From positions 3,442,501 to 3,506,500 of the forward strand of contig NZ_CP029773.1 in assembly GCF_003205835.1 (NCBI RefSeq): a stretch of 64,000 nt of DNA. The letters run 5' to 3'. Position 1 is the stretch's first letter. Every line of letters starts with the position of its first letter. The DNA comes from Stenotrophomonas maltophilia. GTDB taxonomy: Bacteria; Pseudomonadota; Gammaproteobacteria; Xanthomonadales; Xanthomonadaceae. The notes beneath the pieces are model-generated. The model was given only the letters and a program-made list of their open reading frames with translations. It was not told the DNA's origin and did not search any database. A program made the position numbers and the translations under genes. Positions 15,646 through 23,186 of this stretch are shown here, one piece after another.

Positions 15646-16185
15646 ATGCACATCACGCCAGTTTCATCCGGCCCCCGCCGGTTCCTCGCCCCGGCCCTGC
15701 TGCTGGTCCTGCCCCTGCTGATGACCGCCTGCGGCGGCGGCAAGGCCACCCGTCCCGCGCCACCACCGCCAACCGCAAACTGGCCGAAGACCGTGCCGGA
15801 CAATCCCGAGGCCGCCAACTCGGTGCTGATGCGAGCCATCAGCCTGGTCGGCACCCCCTATCGCTATGGCGGCAATACCCCCGACTCCGGCTTCGACTGC
15901 AGCGGCCTGGTCGCCTACGTCTACCGCGAGATGCTGGACCTGAAGCTGCCACGCACCTCGCGCGATCTGGCGGCGGTACAGGGCCCGAAGATCGACCCGC
16001 AGCGTCTGGCCACCGGCGACCTGGTGTTCTTCGGCAGCCGCGGCAGCGTCACCCATGTCGGTATTTATGTAGGTGAAGGTCGTTTCGTGCACGCGCCAAG
16101 CACCGGCGGCACCGTGCGCCTGGACTCGCTCAGCGGCCCCTACTGGAAAGACCACTACACCGGCGCGAAACGTGTCCTTCGCTAA
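15646..16185 (+). CDS. NlpC/P60 lipoprotein endopeptidase (Spr/MepS-like)
   Basis: A 179-residue predicted outer-membrane lipoprotein. The signal peptide ends in a lipobox with Cys29 (LMTAC). The NlpC/P60 domain has catalytic Cys85 in FDCSG, His137 in THVGIYVG and a third polar residue, His149. Such enzymes cleave the D-Glu-meso-DAP or meso-DAP-D-Ala bonds of peptidoglycan stem peptides. A proline-rich linker (residues 37-43) separates lipid anchor and domain. It is followed immediately by a second NlpC/P60 gene that appears to be its paralogue. Confidence 0.92.
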   Translation: MHITPVSSGPRRFLAPALLLVLPLLMTACGGGKATRPAPPPPTANWPKTVPDNPEAANSVLMRAISLVGTPYRYGGNTPDSGFDCSGLVAYVYREMLDLKLPRTSRDLAAVQGPKIDPQRLATGDLVFFGSRGSVTHVGIYVGEGRFVHAPSTGGTVRLDSLSGPYWKDHYTGAKRVLR

Positions 16186-16232
16186 AATGAACAGGCGATA
16201 TGTTCAAAACTGTGACGCACACCACCCTGAAA

Positions 16233-16250
16233 CTAACGGTTTTCTAACGG
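16233..16250 (+). promoter_or_regulatory. Paired CTAACGG direct repeats ahead of the second NlpC/P60 gene
   Basis: CTAACGG occurs twice 11 bases apart, about one helical turn, followed by an AT-rich stretch (AATTTTTAACTTAT). The position, 70-85 bases before the GTG start, fits an activator site or promoter. No known regulator is assigned. Confidence 0.3.
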
Positions 16251-16316
16251 AATTTTTAACTTATTGCCGCTTTTACAGGGCATGATGCCCCATCGTTTTT
16301 TTCCTGTGACCGACGC

Positions 16317-17090
16317 GTGACGACTGACGACCTGAAAAGCGAAGGCCAGACTTCCGTATCTTCACGTAGTGCCCGCCCGCTGTTGCTTGGCCTGGCACTG
16401 TGTCTGACCAGCCTTCCGGCCTGGTCGCAGACTGCTCCGAACCGTTCCGATGTGACCCCGGCCCCGGTGGCCGAGAACACCACCCGACCGGCCGCCAAGG
16501 CCGAGGCTGCCGCTCCGCAGCGCAGCCGCGTCGATGCCGCCGCCAGTGCCACGCTGGCAGCCCTGCTGCCGCACCTGGCCGCCAATGACACCATTCCGCT
16601 GATGGACCGTTCGGCCGTGGTGGCCGGCGACCTCAGCCGCCTGCTCGCCAACTACGACACCAGCAGCGCCGCCAATGGCAGCGTTGTCGGTACCGCGGCC
16701 GACAACGGCAAGGTGCAGTCGCTGCTGCGCCGCGCGATGACCCTGCTGGGCACCCCGTACCGTTGGGGTGGCAGCAACCCGGACAGCGGTTTCGACTGCA
16801 GTGGCCTGGTCGGCTATGTGTTCCGTTCGGCCCTGGGCATCGAGCTGCCGCGCGTCTCGCGCGAGATGGCCCACGATGACAACGCCGAACTGATCAACGA
16901 CCGCACCGCGCTGGCTGCCGGTGACCTGGTGTTCTTCGGGCGCAAGGGCCGTGTTGACCACGTCGGCATCTATGTCGGCGACGGCCGCTTCCTGCACGCG
17001 CCGAGCTCGGGCAAGGACGTCCGCGTGGACACCCTGCTCAGCGGCTACTGGGGCAACAAGTTCATGCAGGCCCGCAGGGTCGATCTCTGA
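16317..17090 (+). CDS. Secreted NlpC/P60 peptidoglycan endopeptidase
   Basis: A 257-residue exported protein. The signal peptide is cleaved after about WSQ (residues 35-38). A low-complexity Ala/Pro segment and a short helical region follow, then an NlpC/P60 domain with Cys151 in FDCSG, His205 in DHVGIYVG and His217. It lacks a lipobox, so it is probably periplasmic rather than lipid-anchored. This is the main difference from its neighbour, with which it shares the motifs GTPYRxGG, DSGFDCSGLV and GDLVFFG. The start is GTG; no better ATG is in frame upstream. It ends at a strong terminator. Confidence 0.9.
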   Translation: MTTDDLKSEGQTSVSSRSARPLLLGLALCLTSLPAWSQTAPNRSDVTPAPVAENTTRPAAKAEAAAPQRSRVDAAASATLAALLPHLAANDTIPLMDRSAVVAGDLSRLLANYDTSSAANGSVVGTAADNGKVQSLLRRAMTLLGTPYRWGGSNPDSGFDCSGLVGYVFRSALGIELPRVSREMAHDDNAELINDRTALAAGDLVFFGRKGRVDHVGIYVGDGRFLHAPSSGKDVRVDTLLSGYWGNKFMQARRVDL

Positions 17091-17125
17091 TCTGACCGGT
17101 TGGCGCTACCGCGCCGCCTGACACG

Positions 17126-17155
17126 AAAAAGCCGCTGCCCTGCAGCGGCTTTTTT
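17126..17155 (+). terminator. Strong bidirectional terminator
   Basis: AAAAAGCCGCTGC pairs with GCAGCGGCTTTTTT, 36 bases after the NlpC/P60 stop. A-run and T-run flank the stem, so it can serve both strands. Confidence 0.9.
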
Positions 17156-17206
17156 GTTGGGCCTGCACACGCTGGGTACCTGCCAACCCTGGTCGGCTCT
17201 GCCTTC

Positions 17207-17229
17207 ATCCACGCATGGTGTGGATCTAC
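17207..17229. repeat. SMAG palindrome
   Basis: ATCCAC/GTGGAT stem followed by CTAC; on the minus strand it begins GTAGATCCAC, the commonest SMAG form in this window. Confidence 0.75.
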
Positions 17230-17273
17230 CAGGTGCCCGCCTCGGCCGGCACCGCGCCAGCCATTTCCCAAAC

Positions 17274-17303
17274 GAAAGGCCCGCCGGTCAGGGCGGGCCT
17301 TTC
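17274..17303 (-). terminator. Terminator of the symporter gene
   Basis: GAAAGGCCCGCC pairs with GGCGGGCCTTTC, just past the symporter stop codon. Flanked by TTTCGTTT on the minus strand. Confidence 0.75.
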
Positions 17304-17317
17304 ATCTCCACGCAGCC

Positions 17318-18652
17318 TCAGGCGCGTGGCGGTGTTGGATCAGGATCGTCCACACCCACATTGCTGGACGGGTTGTCATACACCGCCTGGTCCAGCAGCC
17401 CGGTTTCCTTGGCCACGATCACCGGCACCAGCATCTGGCCCGTCACATTGGTCATCGTGCGCATCATGTCGAGGATGCGGTCGATGGCATACAGGTAGCC
17501 GATGGTCTCCAGCGGCAGGTTGGCTGCGCTCAGCACCACCGTGGCCATGATCACCGCGGTCCCCGGCACGCCGGCCGTACCGAAGCTGCCCAGCACCGAG
17601 GCGATCAGCACCACCACGTACTGCTCCGGGGTCAGCGGCACACCGCTGTACTGCGCGATGAACACCGCGCACAGCGCCGGGTAGATCGCGCCGCAGCCAT
17701 CCATCTTGATGCTGGCACCCAGCGGCACCGCGAACGAACCGTAGTCCTTGTTCACGCCCAGGTTGTGGGTGATCGAACGCAGCGCCACCGGCATCGCGGC
17801 GAAGCTGGACGAGCTGACGAAGGCGACCTGCATGCCCGGCGCCGCGCCACGGAAGAACTTCAACGGGTTCAGGCCGTGTGCCAGCAGCAGTGCGCTGTAG
17901 ACCACCACGATGTGCAGGGCGCAGGCCACGTACAGCGCCAGCACGAAATGCCCCAGCGGCAGCAGCTTCTCGAAGCCGTAGCTGCCGACCAGGCCGGCGA
18001 TCAGGCCGAAGGTACCGATCGGGGTGACTTCCAGCACAAAGCGCGTCACCTGGATCATGATGTCGCTCATCTGGCCGACCAGCTTGCGCGCCTCGGTCAC
18101 CTTCTCGCCCAGCTTGACGATCGCAAAGCCCACCAGGCCAGCGAAGAAGATCACCGGCAGGATCGAGCCGCGACCGGCAGCCAGCACGGTCTCACCGGCC
18201 GCATTGACCTTGGTGCCGATGCCGGACAGCGCGTAGAAGACATTGGCCGGCACCACGTCCAGCAGCACCTGCACCACGCTGGGCACTTCGCGCGGCACGT
18301 AGTTGCTGGCCATCGACAGCTGCAGGCCACCGGCGCCGGGCTGCAGCACGGTGCCCACGCCCAGGCCGACGCACACCGCCAACGCGGCGGTGATCACGAA
18401 CCACAGGAAGGTGCGGCCACTGAGCGCGGCGACCGACTTCTGGCCATGCAGCGACGAGATCGCGTTGATCACCGCGAAGAACACCAGCGGCACGGCGATC
18501 ATCTTGATCAGGGTGACGTACAGCTCGCCGAGCGGGCCGAACCACGTTTCCGCGGCCGGGCCGAGCGCCCAGCCGGCCAGCGCGCCGAGCACGAAGCCAC
18601 CGACCACGCGCTGCCAGAATGGAATCCGCAGCCAGGCAGAGACCAGCTTCAT
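17318..18652 (-). CDS. Dicarboxylate/amino acid:cation symporter (DAACS, GltP/DctA type)
   Basis: A 444-residue inner-membrane secondary transporter of the glutamate/C4-dicarboxylate family, driven by H+ or Na+. It has eight long hydrophobic helices, a serine-rich re-entrant loop SSSSFAAMP (canonical SSSxxxLP), the HP2 segment GTAGVPG and the TM8 signature DRILDMMRTMTNVTG, which contains the substrate-binding Asp and Asn. The substrate within the group (glutamate, aspartate or succinate) is not decided by these motifs. The start ATG is chosen at MKLVSAWLRIPFWQRV; a longer frame would add an atypical serine/proline leader. Monocistronic. Confidence 0.9.
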   Translation of the reverse strand: MKLVSAWLRIPFWQRVVGGFVLGALAGWALGPAAETWFGPLGELYVTLIKMIAVPLVFFAVINAISSLHGQKSVAALSGRTFLWFVITAALAVCVGLGVGTVLQPGAGGLQLSMASNYVPREVPSVVQVLLDVVPANVFYALSGIGTKVNAAGETVLAAGRGSILPVIFFAGLVGFAIVKLGEKVTEARKLVGQMSDIMIQVTRFVLEVTPIGTFGLIAGLVGSYGFEKLLPLGHFVLALYVACALHIVVVYSALLLAHGLNPLKFFRGAAPGMQVAFVSSSSFAAMPVALRSITHNLGVNKDYGSFAVPLGASIKMDGCGAIYPALCAVFIAQYSGVPLTPEQYVVVLIASVLGSFGTAGVPGTAVIMATVVLSAANLPLETIGYLYAIDRILDMMRTMTNVTGQMLVPVIVAKETGLLDQAVYDNPSSNVGVDDPDPTPPRA

Positions 18653-18806
18653 AGGCAATCCAGAGGGGAAGGAAGGGATGCTGGCACGATAGCCCAAGGC
18701 GGCCCGCAGAACGACCGCCCGGCCGGCAAATCAGTGTGTCATCGGCGTGCCTTGCGAGGGCGGGCATAATGAACGTCCCGTTACAGTTTGTGAGATCCCA
18801 GCGTCC

Positions 18807-20513
18807 ATGCGCCGTTCCGTCTCCCTGTTGGCCGCCTGCGCCACCACCCTGCTGCTGGGCGCCTGCGCCAGCACCGCCCCCGTCTCTGCCCCGGTCGGCC
18901 TGAAGGTCGCCGTCGACCCCGTCGCCCATCCGGCCGGCGAGACCCCGCAGTGGTGGTACCGCAGCGGCGCCGCCCAGGCCGCCGCCAACGGCGCGATGTC
19001 CGGCAAGGCCAAGAACGTAATCCTGTTCCTCGGCGACGGCATGAGCCTGACCACCGTGGCGGCCTCGCGCATCTACGAAGGCCAGCAGAAGGGCGGCTCG
19101 GGTGAAGAGAACCTGCTGTCCTGGGAGCGCTTCCCGGCCACGGCGTTCAGCAAGACCTACAACACCGATTCGCAGACCCCGGATTCGGCCGGCACCATGA
19201 CCGCCATCACCACCGGCGTGAAGACCCACATGGGTGCGATCGGCGTCAGCGCCGGCAGCCGCACCGACTGTGCTGACAGCCTGTCCAAGGGCCTGCTGAC
19301 CTGGCTGCAGCTGGCTGACAGCGCCGGCCTGGCCACTGGCGTGGTGTCCACCGCACGCCTGACCCACGCCACCCCGGCCGCCACCTACGCGCACTCGCCC
19401 GAGCGCAACTGGGAAAACGACACCGACCTGACCGAAGCCGCGAAGGCGGCCGGCTGCAAGGACATCGCCCAGCAGCTGCTGTCGACCTCGCGCTATGGCC
19501 GTGGCCCGCTGGTCGCCCTCGGCGGCGGTCGCGGTGAATTCACCACGGTAGAGGAACGCGACCCGGAGTACGACGACAAGGTCGGCCAGCGCCTGGATGG
19601 CCGCAGCCTGGTCCAGGAATGGCAGCAGGCGCATCCGCAGGGTGCCTACGTGTGGAACAGCAAGCAGCTGGCAGCGGCCGCCAATGCGCCGGCCATCCTC
19701 GGCCTGTTCGAACCTGACCACATGCGCTACGAGTACGAGCGCCCCCAGGATCCGGGTGGTGAGCCGAGCCTGGCCGAACTGACTGCCGCCGCGATCAAGA
19801 ATCTGGCCAAGCACCAGGAAGGCTACGTGCTGATGATCGAAGGCGCGCGCATCGACCACGCCAACCACAGCGGCAACGCCTACCGGGCGCTGACCGAGAC
19901 CGTGGCGCTGTCCGACGCCGTGCGCGTGGCCAACGAACTGACTTCGGCCGATGACACCCTGATCATTGTCACCGCCGACCACTCGCACACCCTGAACTTC
20001 GTCGGCTACCCGGCGCGCGGCAACCCGATCCTGGGCAAGGTGAAGGACAAGGGCGGCGAAGATGGCGCCGGCAAGCTCGACTACGCGCTGGACGGCACCG
20101 GCCAGCCGTACACCACCCTGAGCTACGCCAATGGCCCGGGCCATACCGGCAGCAGCAACCAGCAGCCGGCCGGTCCGAAGCGTTACCCGCACAACCCGAG
20201 CAGCTTCGAACCGGCCAACGGCCGCCCGAACCTGCGCGAGGTCGACACCGAGCATCCGGACTACATGCAGGAAGCACTGGTGCCGATGAAGTCCGAGTCG
20301 CACGGCGGCGAAGACGTCGGTATCTGGGCACGCGGCCCGGGCAGCAAGGCGATCCGCGGCACGCTGGAACAGAACGCGATCTACCACATGATCGTGCAGG
20401 CCACCCCGGCCCTGCGCGAGCGCCTGTGCCAGGCCGGCACCTGCGACGACAAGGGCGTGCCGGTACAGCTGCCGGCGCCGACCGCATTCGAGCGCAAGGC
20501 CGAGGCCAAGTGA
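18807..20513 (+). CDS. PhoA-family alkaline phosphatase (predicted lipoprotein)
   Basis: A 568-residue phosphomonoesterase of the PhoA family with a signal peptide and lipobox (LLLGAC, Cys20), so probably lipid-anchored in the envelope. Active-site elements are complete: Asp77 in FLGDGMS, nucleophile Ser127 in PDSAGT, EGARIDHANHSG (Glu, Asp and His metal ligands), TADHSHT, and ESHGGEDV with the last zinc His. It is longer than E. coli PhoA, with extra loops near the C-terminus. The WG-repeat gene overlaps its stop codon. No Pho box was recognised upstream. Confidence 0.93.
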   Translation: MRRSVSLLAACATTLLLGACASTAPVSAPVGLKVAVDPVAHPAGETPQWWYRSGAAQAAANGAMSGKAKNVILFLGDGMSLTTVAASRIYEGQQKGGSGEENLLSWERFPATAFSKTYNTDSQTPDSAGTMTAITTGVKTHMGAIGVSAGSRTDCADSLSKGLLTWLQLADSAGLATGVVSTARLTHATPAATYAHSPERNWENDTDLTEAAKAAGCKDIAQQLLSTSRYGRGPLVALGGGRGEFTTVEERDPEYDDKVGQRLDGRSLVQEWQQAHPQGAYVWNSKQLAAAANAPAILGLFEPDHMRYEYERPQDPGGEPSLAELTAAAIKNLAKHQEGYVLMIEGARIDHANHSGNAYRALTETVALSDAVRVANELTSADDTLIIVTADHSHTLNFVGYPARGNPILGKVKDKGGEDGAGKLDYALDGTGQPYTTLSYANGPGHTGSSNQQPAGPKRYPHNPSSFEPANGRPNLREVDTEHPDYMQEALVPMKSESHGGEDVGIWARGPGSKAIRGTLEQNAIYHMIVQATPALRERLCQAGTCDDKGVPVQLPAPTAFERKAEAK

Positions 20514-21055
20514 TCGTGCGGCAGGCCCACCCTGCCCCTGCCAGCGGCCGCTTCGCGCGCTCGCTGGTCCTGCTTGGCGCGCTGGCCAGTTCCAGCGCGC
20601 TGGCGCAGGCACCGGCGTGCAAGCTGCTGACCGACGAACACGGGTTGTGGCCGCTGCCCCACTGCGAAGTGGTCGATCACCGGCCGAAGATCAGTGCCGA
20701 CACCTTGAAGGACCTGAATTACGACGACCATGGCCTGGCCGTGGTGTACGCCGACCAAGGCTTCCACTATGTCAACCGCAAAGGCCGCAGCCTGCCGGTA
20801 CTGACCTGGGACAACGGTCCGGAAACGCCGCAGGAAGGCCTGCTGCGCGCCCGCGTAGGCAACCGCGTGGCCTACTTCGATCTGAAGTTCCGCCAGGTGG
20901 TGCCCGGCACGTTCGATTTCGGGTGGCCGTTCCAGGATGGCGTGGCCGAGGTCTGCAATGGTTGCCGTCGTGGTACGCCGGATGCCGATGGCCACACGCC
21001 GATGGAAGGCGGAGAGCGGTTCCGGATCGACCGCTCGGGCCGTCGGGTGAAGTAG
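20510..21055 (+). CDS. WG-repeat protein coupled to alkaline phosphatase
   Basis: A 181-residue exported protein. A signal peptide ends near SALAQAPAC, and the rest has WG-repeat-like segments (DDHGLAVVYADQGFHYVNRKG, then NRVAYFDLKFRQVVPGTFDFGWPFQDGVAEVCNGC). WG repeats form short beta-rich modules with no fixed catalytic activity. The GTG start overlaps the phosphatase TGA by four bases (GTGA), with a second GTG two codons later, so translation is probably coupled. The context suggests an envelope partner of the phosphatase, but this is inference. Several cysteines could form disulfides. Confidence 0.75.
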   Translation: MIVRQAHPAPASGRFARSLVLLGALASSSALAQAPACKLLTDEHGLWPLPHCEVVDHRPKISADTLKDLNYDDHGLAVVYADQGFHYVNRKGRSLPVLTWDNGPETPQEGLLRARVGNRVAYFDLKFRQVVPGTFDFGWPFQDGVAEVCNGCRRGTPDADGHTPMEGGERFRIDRSGRRVK

Positions 21056-21063
21056 GTTTTTCG

Positions 21064-21080
21064 GCAGGGCTGCGCCCTGC
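21064..21080. repeat. GCAGGGC hairpin, outer end of composite repeat unit A
   Basis: GCAGGGC-TGC-GCCCTGC, nine bases after the WG-gene stop. The same hairpin in the opposite orientation closes units B and C. A CAACAG-rich stretch separates it from the large palindrome. Confidence 0.75.
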
Positions 21081-21144
21081 ACCTGCTGCAAGCCAGAGCA
21101 ACAGCAACAGCAACAGCCGAAGCGGCTCTGGATTTCTGTGAGTT

Positions 21145-21250
21145 GGGTGGGGCGGTGTGGGTGGGCAGGACACGCCGTAAACCCATCCCTGGGGGCTCGA
21201 TGGCGCCATCCATGGCGCCAACGGTCCTGCCCACCCACACCGCCCCACCC
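21145..21250. repeat. Large structured palindrome, copy A (106 bp)
   Basis: Outer arms 21145-21171 and 21224-21250 are exact 27-bp reverse complements. The core holds a conserved ACGCCGTAAACCCATCC segment and an inner TGGCGCCAT/ATGGCGCCA hairpin. It is in reverse orientation relative to copies B and C. The outer arm and one inner hairpin have different base sequence from those copies, but pairing is preserved. Confidence 0.9.
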
Positions 21251-21274
21251 CCGACAGTTTCCCGATGACGGTTG

Positions 21275-21297
21275 GTAGATCCACGCCACGCGTGGAT
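21275..21297. repeat. SMAG palindrome
   Basis: GTAG followed by ATCCACGC/GCGTGGAT. It lies between composite units A and B. Confidence 0.85.
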
Positions 21298-21324
21298 GAA
21301 ATCCGTCAGATATCGAAATAAATC

Positions 21325-21365
21325 GGGGTCAGATCCGTTTTCCTGCGGAAAACGGATCTGACCCC
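21325..21365. repeat. GGGGTCAGATC palindrome, copy 1
   Basis: 17-bp perfect arms (GGGGTCAGATCCGTTTT and complement) with a short loop. A second copy lies at 63289-63329; the two differ by a paired G-C/C-G swap in the stem. Confidence 0.9.
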
Positions 21366-21401
21366 AAGAGCATTTCCGACAGATCGCGAATATCTGTCGA
21401 A

Positions 21402-21503
21402 GGCGGGATGGGTCCGGTTGCGGGAGTGTCCGCGGCATGGATGCCGCGGCCAAGCCCCCATGGATGGGTTTACGGCGTCTCCCGCAACCGGACCCACCCC
21501 GCC
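21402..21503. repeat. Large structured palindrome, copy B (102 bp)
   Basis: 24-base arms with one mismatch (GGCGGGATGGGTCCGG onward, pairing with 21480-21503). Inside are two further hairpins: CCGCGGCAT/ATGCCGCGG (21430-21449) and CCCAT/ATGGG (21456-21467). An 8-bp CGACAGAT/ATCTGTCG hairpin precedes the left arm. Same length and order as copy C. Confidence 0.9.
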
Positions 21504-21602
21504 AACCCTCAGGAACCCCGCTTCTGCTGTTGCTTCGGCTGTTGCTGTTGCTTGTAGCGGGTGCAGGGCGCAGCCCTGCCGAGCAACCCTATACTTGCCG
21601 CC

Positions 21603-22889
21603 GTGACCGAATTCCCTGCCCTCGTTCCGCTGGATGCGCCCGTGCTGGTGGGCTACAGCGGTGGTGTCGACTCCACCGTGCTGCTGCACTGGCTGTGGCG
21701 CTGCGCACAGGCCTCCGGCACCTCGCTGCGCGCGGTGCACGTGCACCACGGGCTGCAGCCCGATGCAGATGACTGGGTGCTGCACTGCCAGCAGCAATGC
21801 GACGCCTGGGGCATCGAACTGGCCGTGCGCCACGTGCAGGTTGAAAGCGGTACGGGGCTGGGTCTCGAAGGTGCGGCACGGCAGGCGCGACGTGCCGCGT
21901 TCGCGGCCGAACTGCGCGACGGCGAAACACTGGCGCTGGCGCAGCACTTGGACGACCAGGCCGAAACGTTCCTGCTGCGTGCCTTGCGTGGCTCCGGCGT
22001 CGATGGGCTTGCCGCGATGTCCGCGCACAGCCGCCTTGGCGAAAAGCCTCTATGGCGACCGCTGCTGGCGATGCCACGCAGTGCACTCCTCGACTACGCC
22101 CGCCAACATGCACTGCACTGGATCGAAGACCCCAGCAATGGCGACGACCACGCCGATCGCAACTTCCTGCGCCTGCAGGTGCTGCCGTTGCTGCGCCAGC
22201 GCTGGCCACACGCCGCCGCGGCATTGGCGGGCAGCGCGACACACTGCAGGCAGACCCGCGAACTGCTTGACGAGGAAGACGCCGAGCTGATCGCACACCT
22301 GGAAGTCGCTCCACGCGTGCTGTCGCTGCAGCTGCTACGCCAGGTCTCACCGGGGCGCGCCGCGCGCGTACTGCGTGCCTGGGTGGTGGGCCACGGTGCG
22401 GCACCGCTGCCGGCCACCGTGCTGCAGCAGGCGCTGGACGAGTTGCTGCCGGCCGACAACGATCGCCAGGCGCGGGTGCGCTGGCACGATCACGCCATCC
22501 AACAGTGGCGCGACCACGCCTACCTGCTGCCGGCCCGGCTGCCTGCGCTTCCCCACGAGTGGCAGGCCGAATGGGATGGACGCGCACCGCTGGCACTGCC
22601 CGATGGCGGACAGCTGCACCTGCAGGGCACCCCGGCCTTCGAACGCCCGCTGCAGGTCCGTGCACGCGTGGGCGGTGAGCGCATTCTGCTGCCGGGTCGC
22701 CAGCATTCGCACGCGTTGAAGGACTGCCTGCAGCGCGAACACCTCGCCCCCTGGCGACGCGCGCAGCTGCCGCTGATCTTCGATGGCCCGCAGTTGCTGG
22801 CCGCCGCCGACGTGGTCATCGCCGCACCGCTGCAGGCCTGGCTGCAGGCGCATGGCGCACAGTTGCAGTGGCGCCCGGGCGGCTGGTGA
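21603..22889 (+). CDS. tilS: tRNA(Ile)-lysidine synthase
   Basis: A 428-residue enzyme that converts C34 of the CAU-anticodon tRNA-Ile to lysidine using ATP and lysine, switching decoding from AUG to AUA. The N-terminal PP-loop SGGVDST (residues 19-25) is intact, followed by HVHHGLQPDADDW and LALAQHLDDQAETFLLRALRGSG, conserved in TilS. A C-terminal TilS substrate-binding domain (about residues 350-425) completes the normal length. The GTG start gives a short N-terminus directly before the ATPase core. It leads the set tilS-xseB-ispA on the plus strand. Confidence 0.93.
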   Translation: MTEFPALVPLDAPVLVGYSGGVDSTVLLHWLWRCAQASGTSLRAVHVHHGLQPDADDWVLHCQQQCDAWGIELAVRHVQVESGTGLGLEGAARQARRAAFAAELRDGETLALAQHLDDQAETFLLRALRGSGVDGLAAMSAHSRLGEKPLWRPLLAMPRSALLDYARQHALHWIEDPSNGDDHADRNFLRLQVLPLLRQRWPHAAAALAGSATHCRQTRELLDEEDAELIAHLEVAPRVLSLQLLRQVSPGRAARVLRAWVVGHGAAPLPATVLQQALDELLPADNDRQARVRWHDHAIQQWRDHAYLLPARLPALPHEWQAEWDGRAPLALPDGGQLHLQGTPAFERPLQVRARVGGERILLPGRQHSHALKDCLQREHLAPWRRAQLPLIFDGPQLLAAADVVIAAPLQAWLQAHGAQLQWRPGGW

Positions 22890-22925
22890 ATTGACCCCCG
22901 CGCGCGGCCCGTCCACACTTGCCGC

Positions 22926-23186
22926 ATGGCCAAGAAGTCCCCCGAAAACGCCTCCCCGGTCGCCCAGTTCGAGCAGTCGCTCGAATCGCTGGAGCAGCTG
23001 GTGGAGCAGATGGAAACCGGCGAGCTGAGCCTGGAAGCTTCGCTCAGTGCTTACGAACGTGGCGTCGGTCTGTATCGCCAGTGCCAGCAGGCGCTGGAGC
23101 AGGCCGAGCTGCGCGTGCGCCTGCTCAGCGATCCGGCGCAGCCGGAAGCATCCGAGCCTTTCGATCCGCCCAGCCATGACGGCTGA
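22926..23186 (+). CDS. xseB: Exodeoxyribonuclease VII small subunit
   Basis: An 86-residue helical protein matching XseB. The core [47 protein letters not shown] is the family signature. It joins XseA to degrade single-stranded DNA. The partner xseA is not in this window, as is common. Its last codons overlap the ispA start by 11 bases, so expression is coupled to isoprenoid synthesis, the arrangement seen in many proteobacteria. Confidence 0.95.
   Translation: MAKKSPENASPVAQFEQSLESLEQLVEQMETGELSLEASLSAYERGVGLYRQCQQALEQAELRVRLLSDPAQPEASEPFDPPSHDG

Larger units (their letters stand above)
21056..21602. other. 547-bp gap composed of palindromic repeats
   Basis: No gene is supported here. From left to right it holds the GCAGGGC hairpin, a CAACAG-rich stretch, palindrome A (reversed), a SMAG, a GGGGTCAGATC palindrome, a CGACAGAT hairpin, palindrome B (forward), a TTGCTG-rich stretch and another GCAGGGC hairpin (21562-21579). 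The whole gap is roughly mirror-symmetric. No obvious tilS promoter remains outside the repeats. Confidence 0.8.

Noticed and set aside
21100..21118. CAACAG microsatellite as a phase-variable tract
   Set aside because: It lies in the spacer of a repeat unit and outside any coding region or recognisable promoter.
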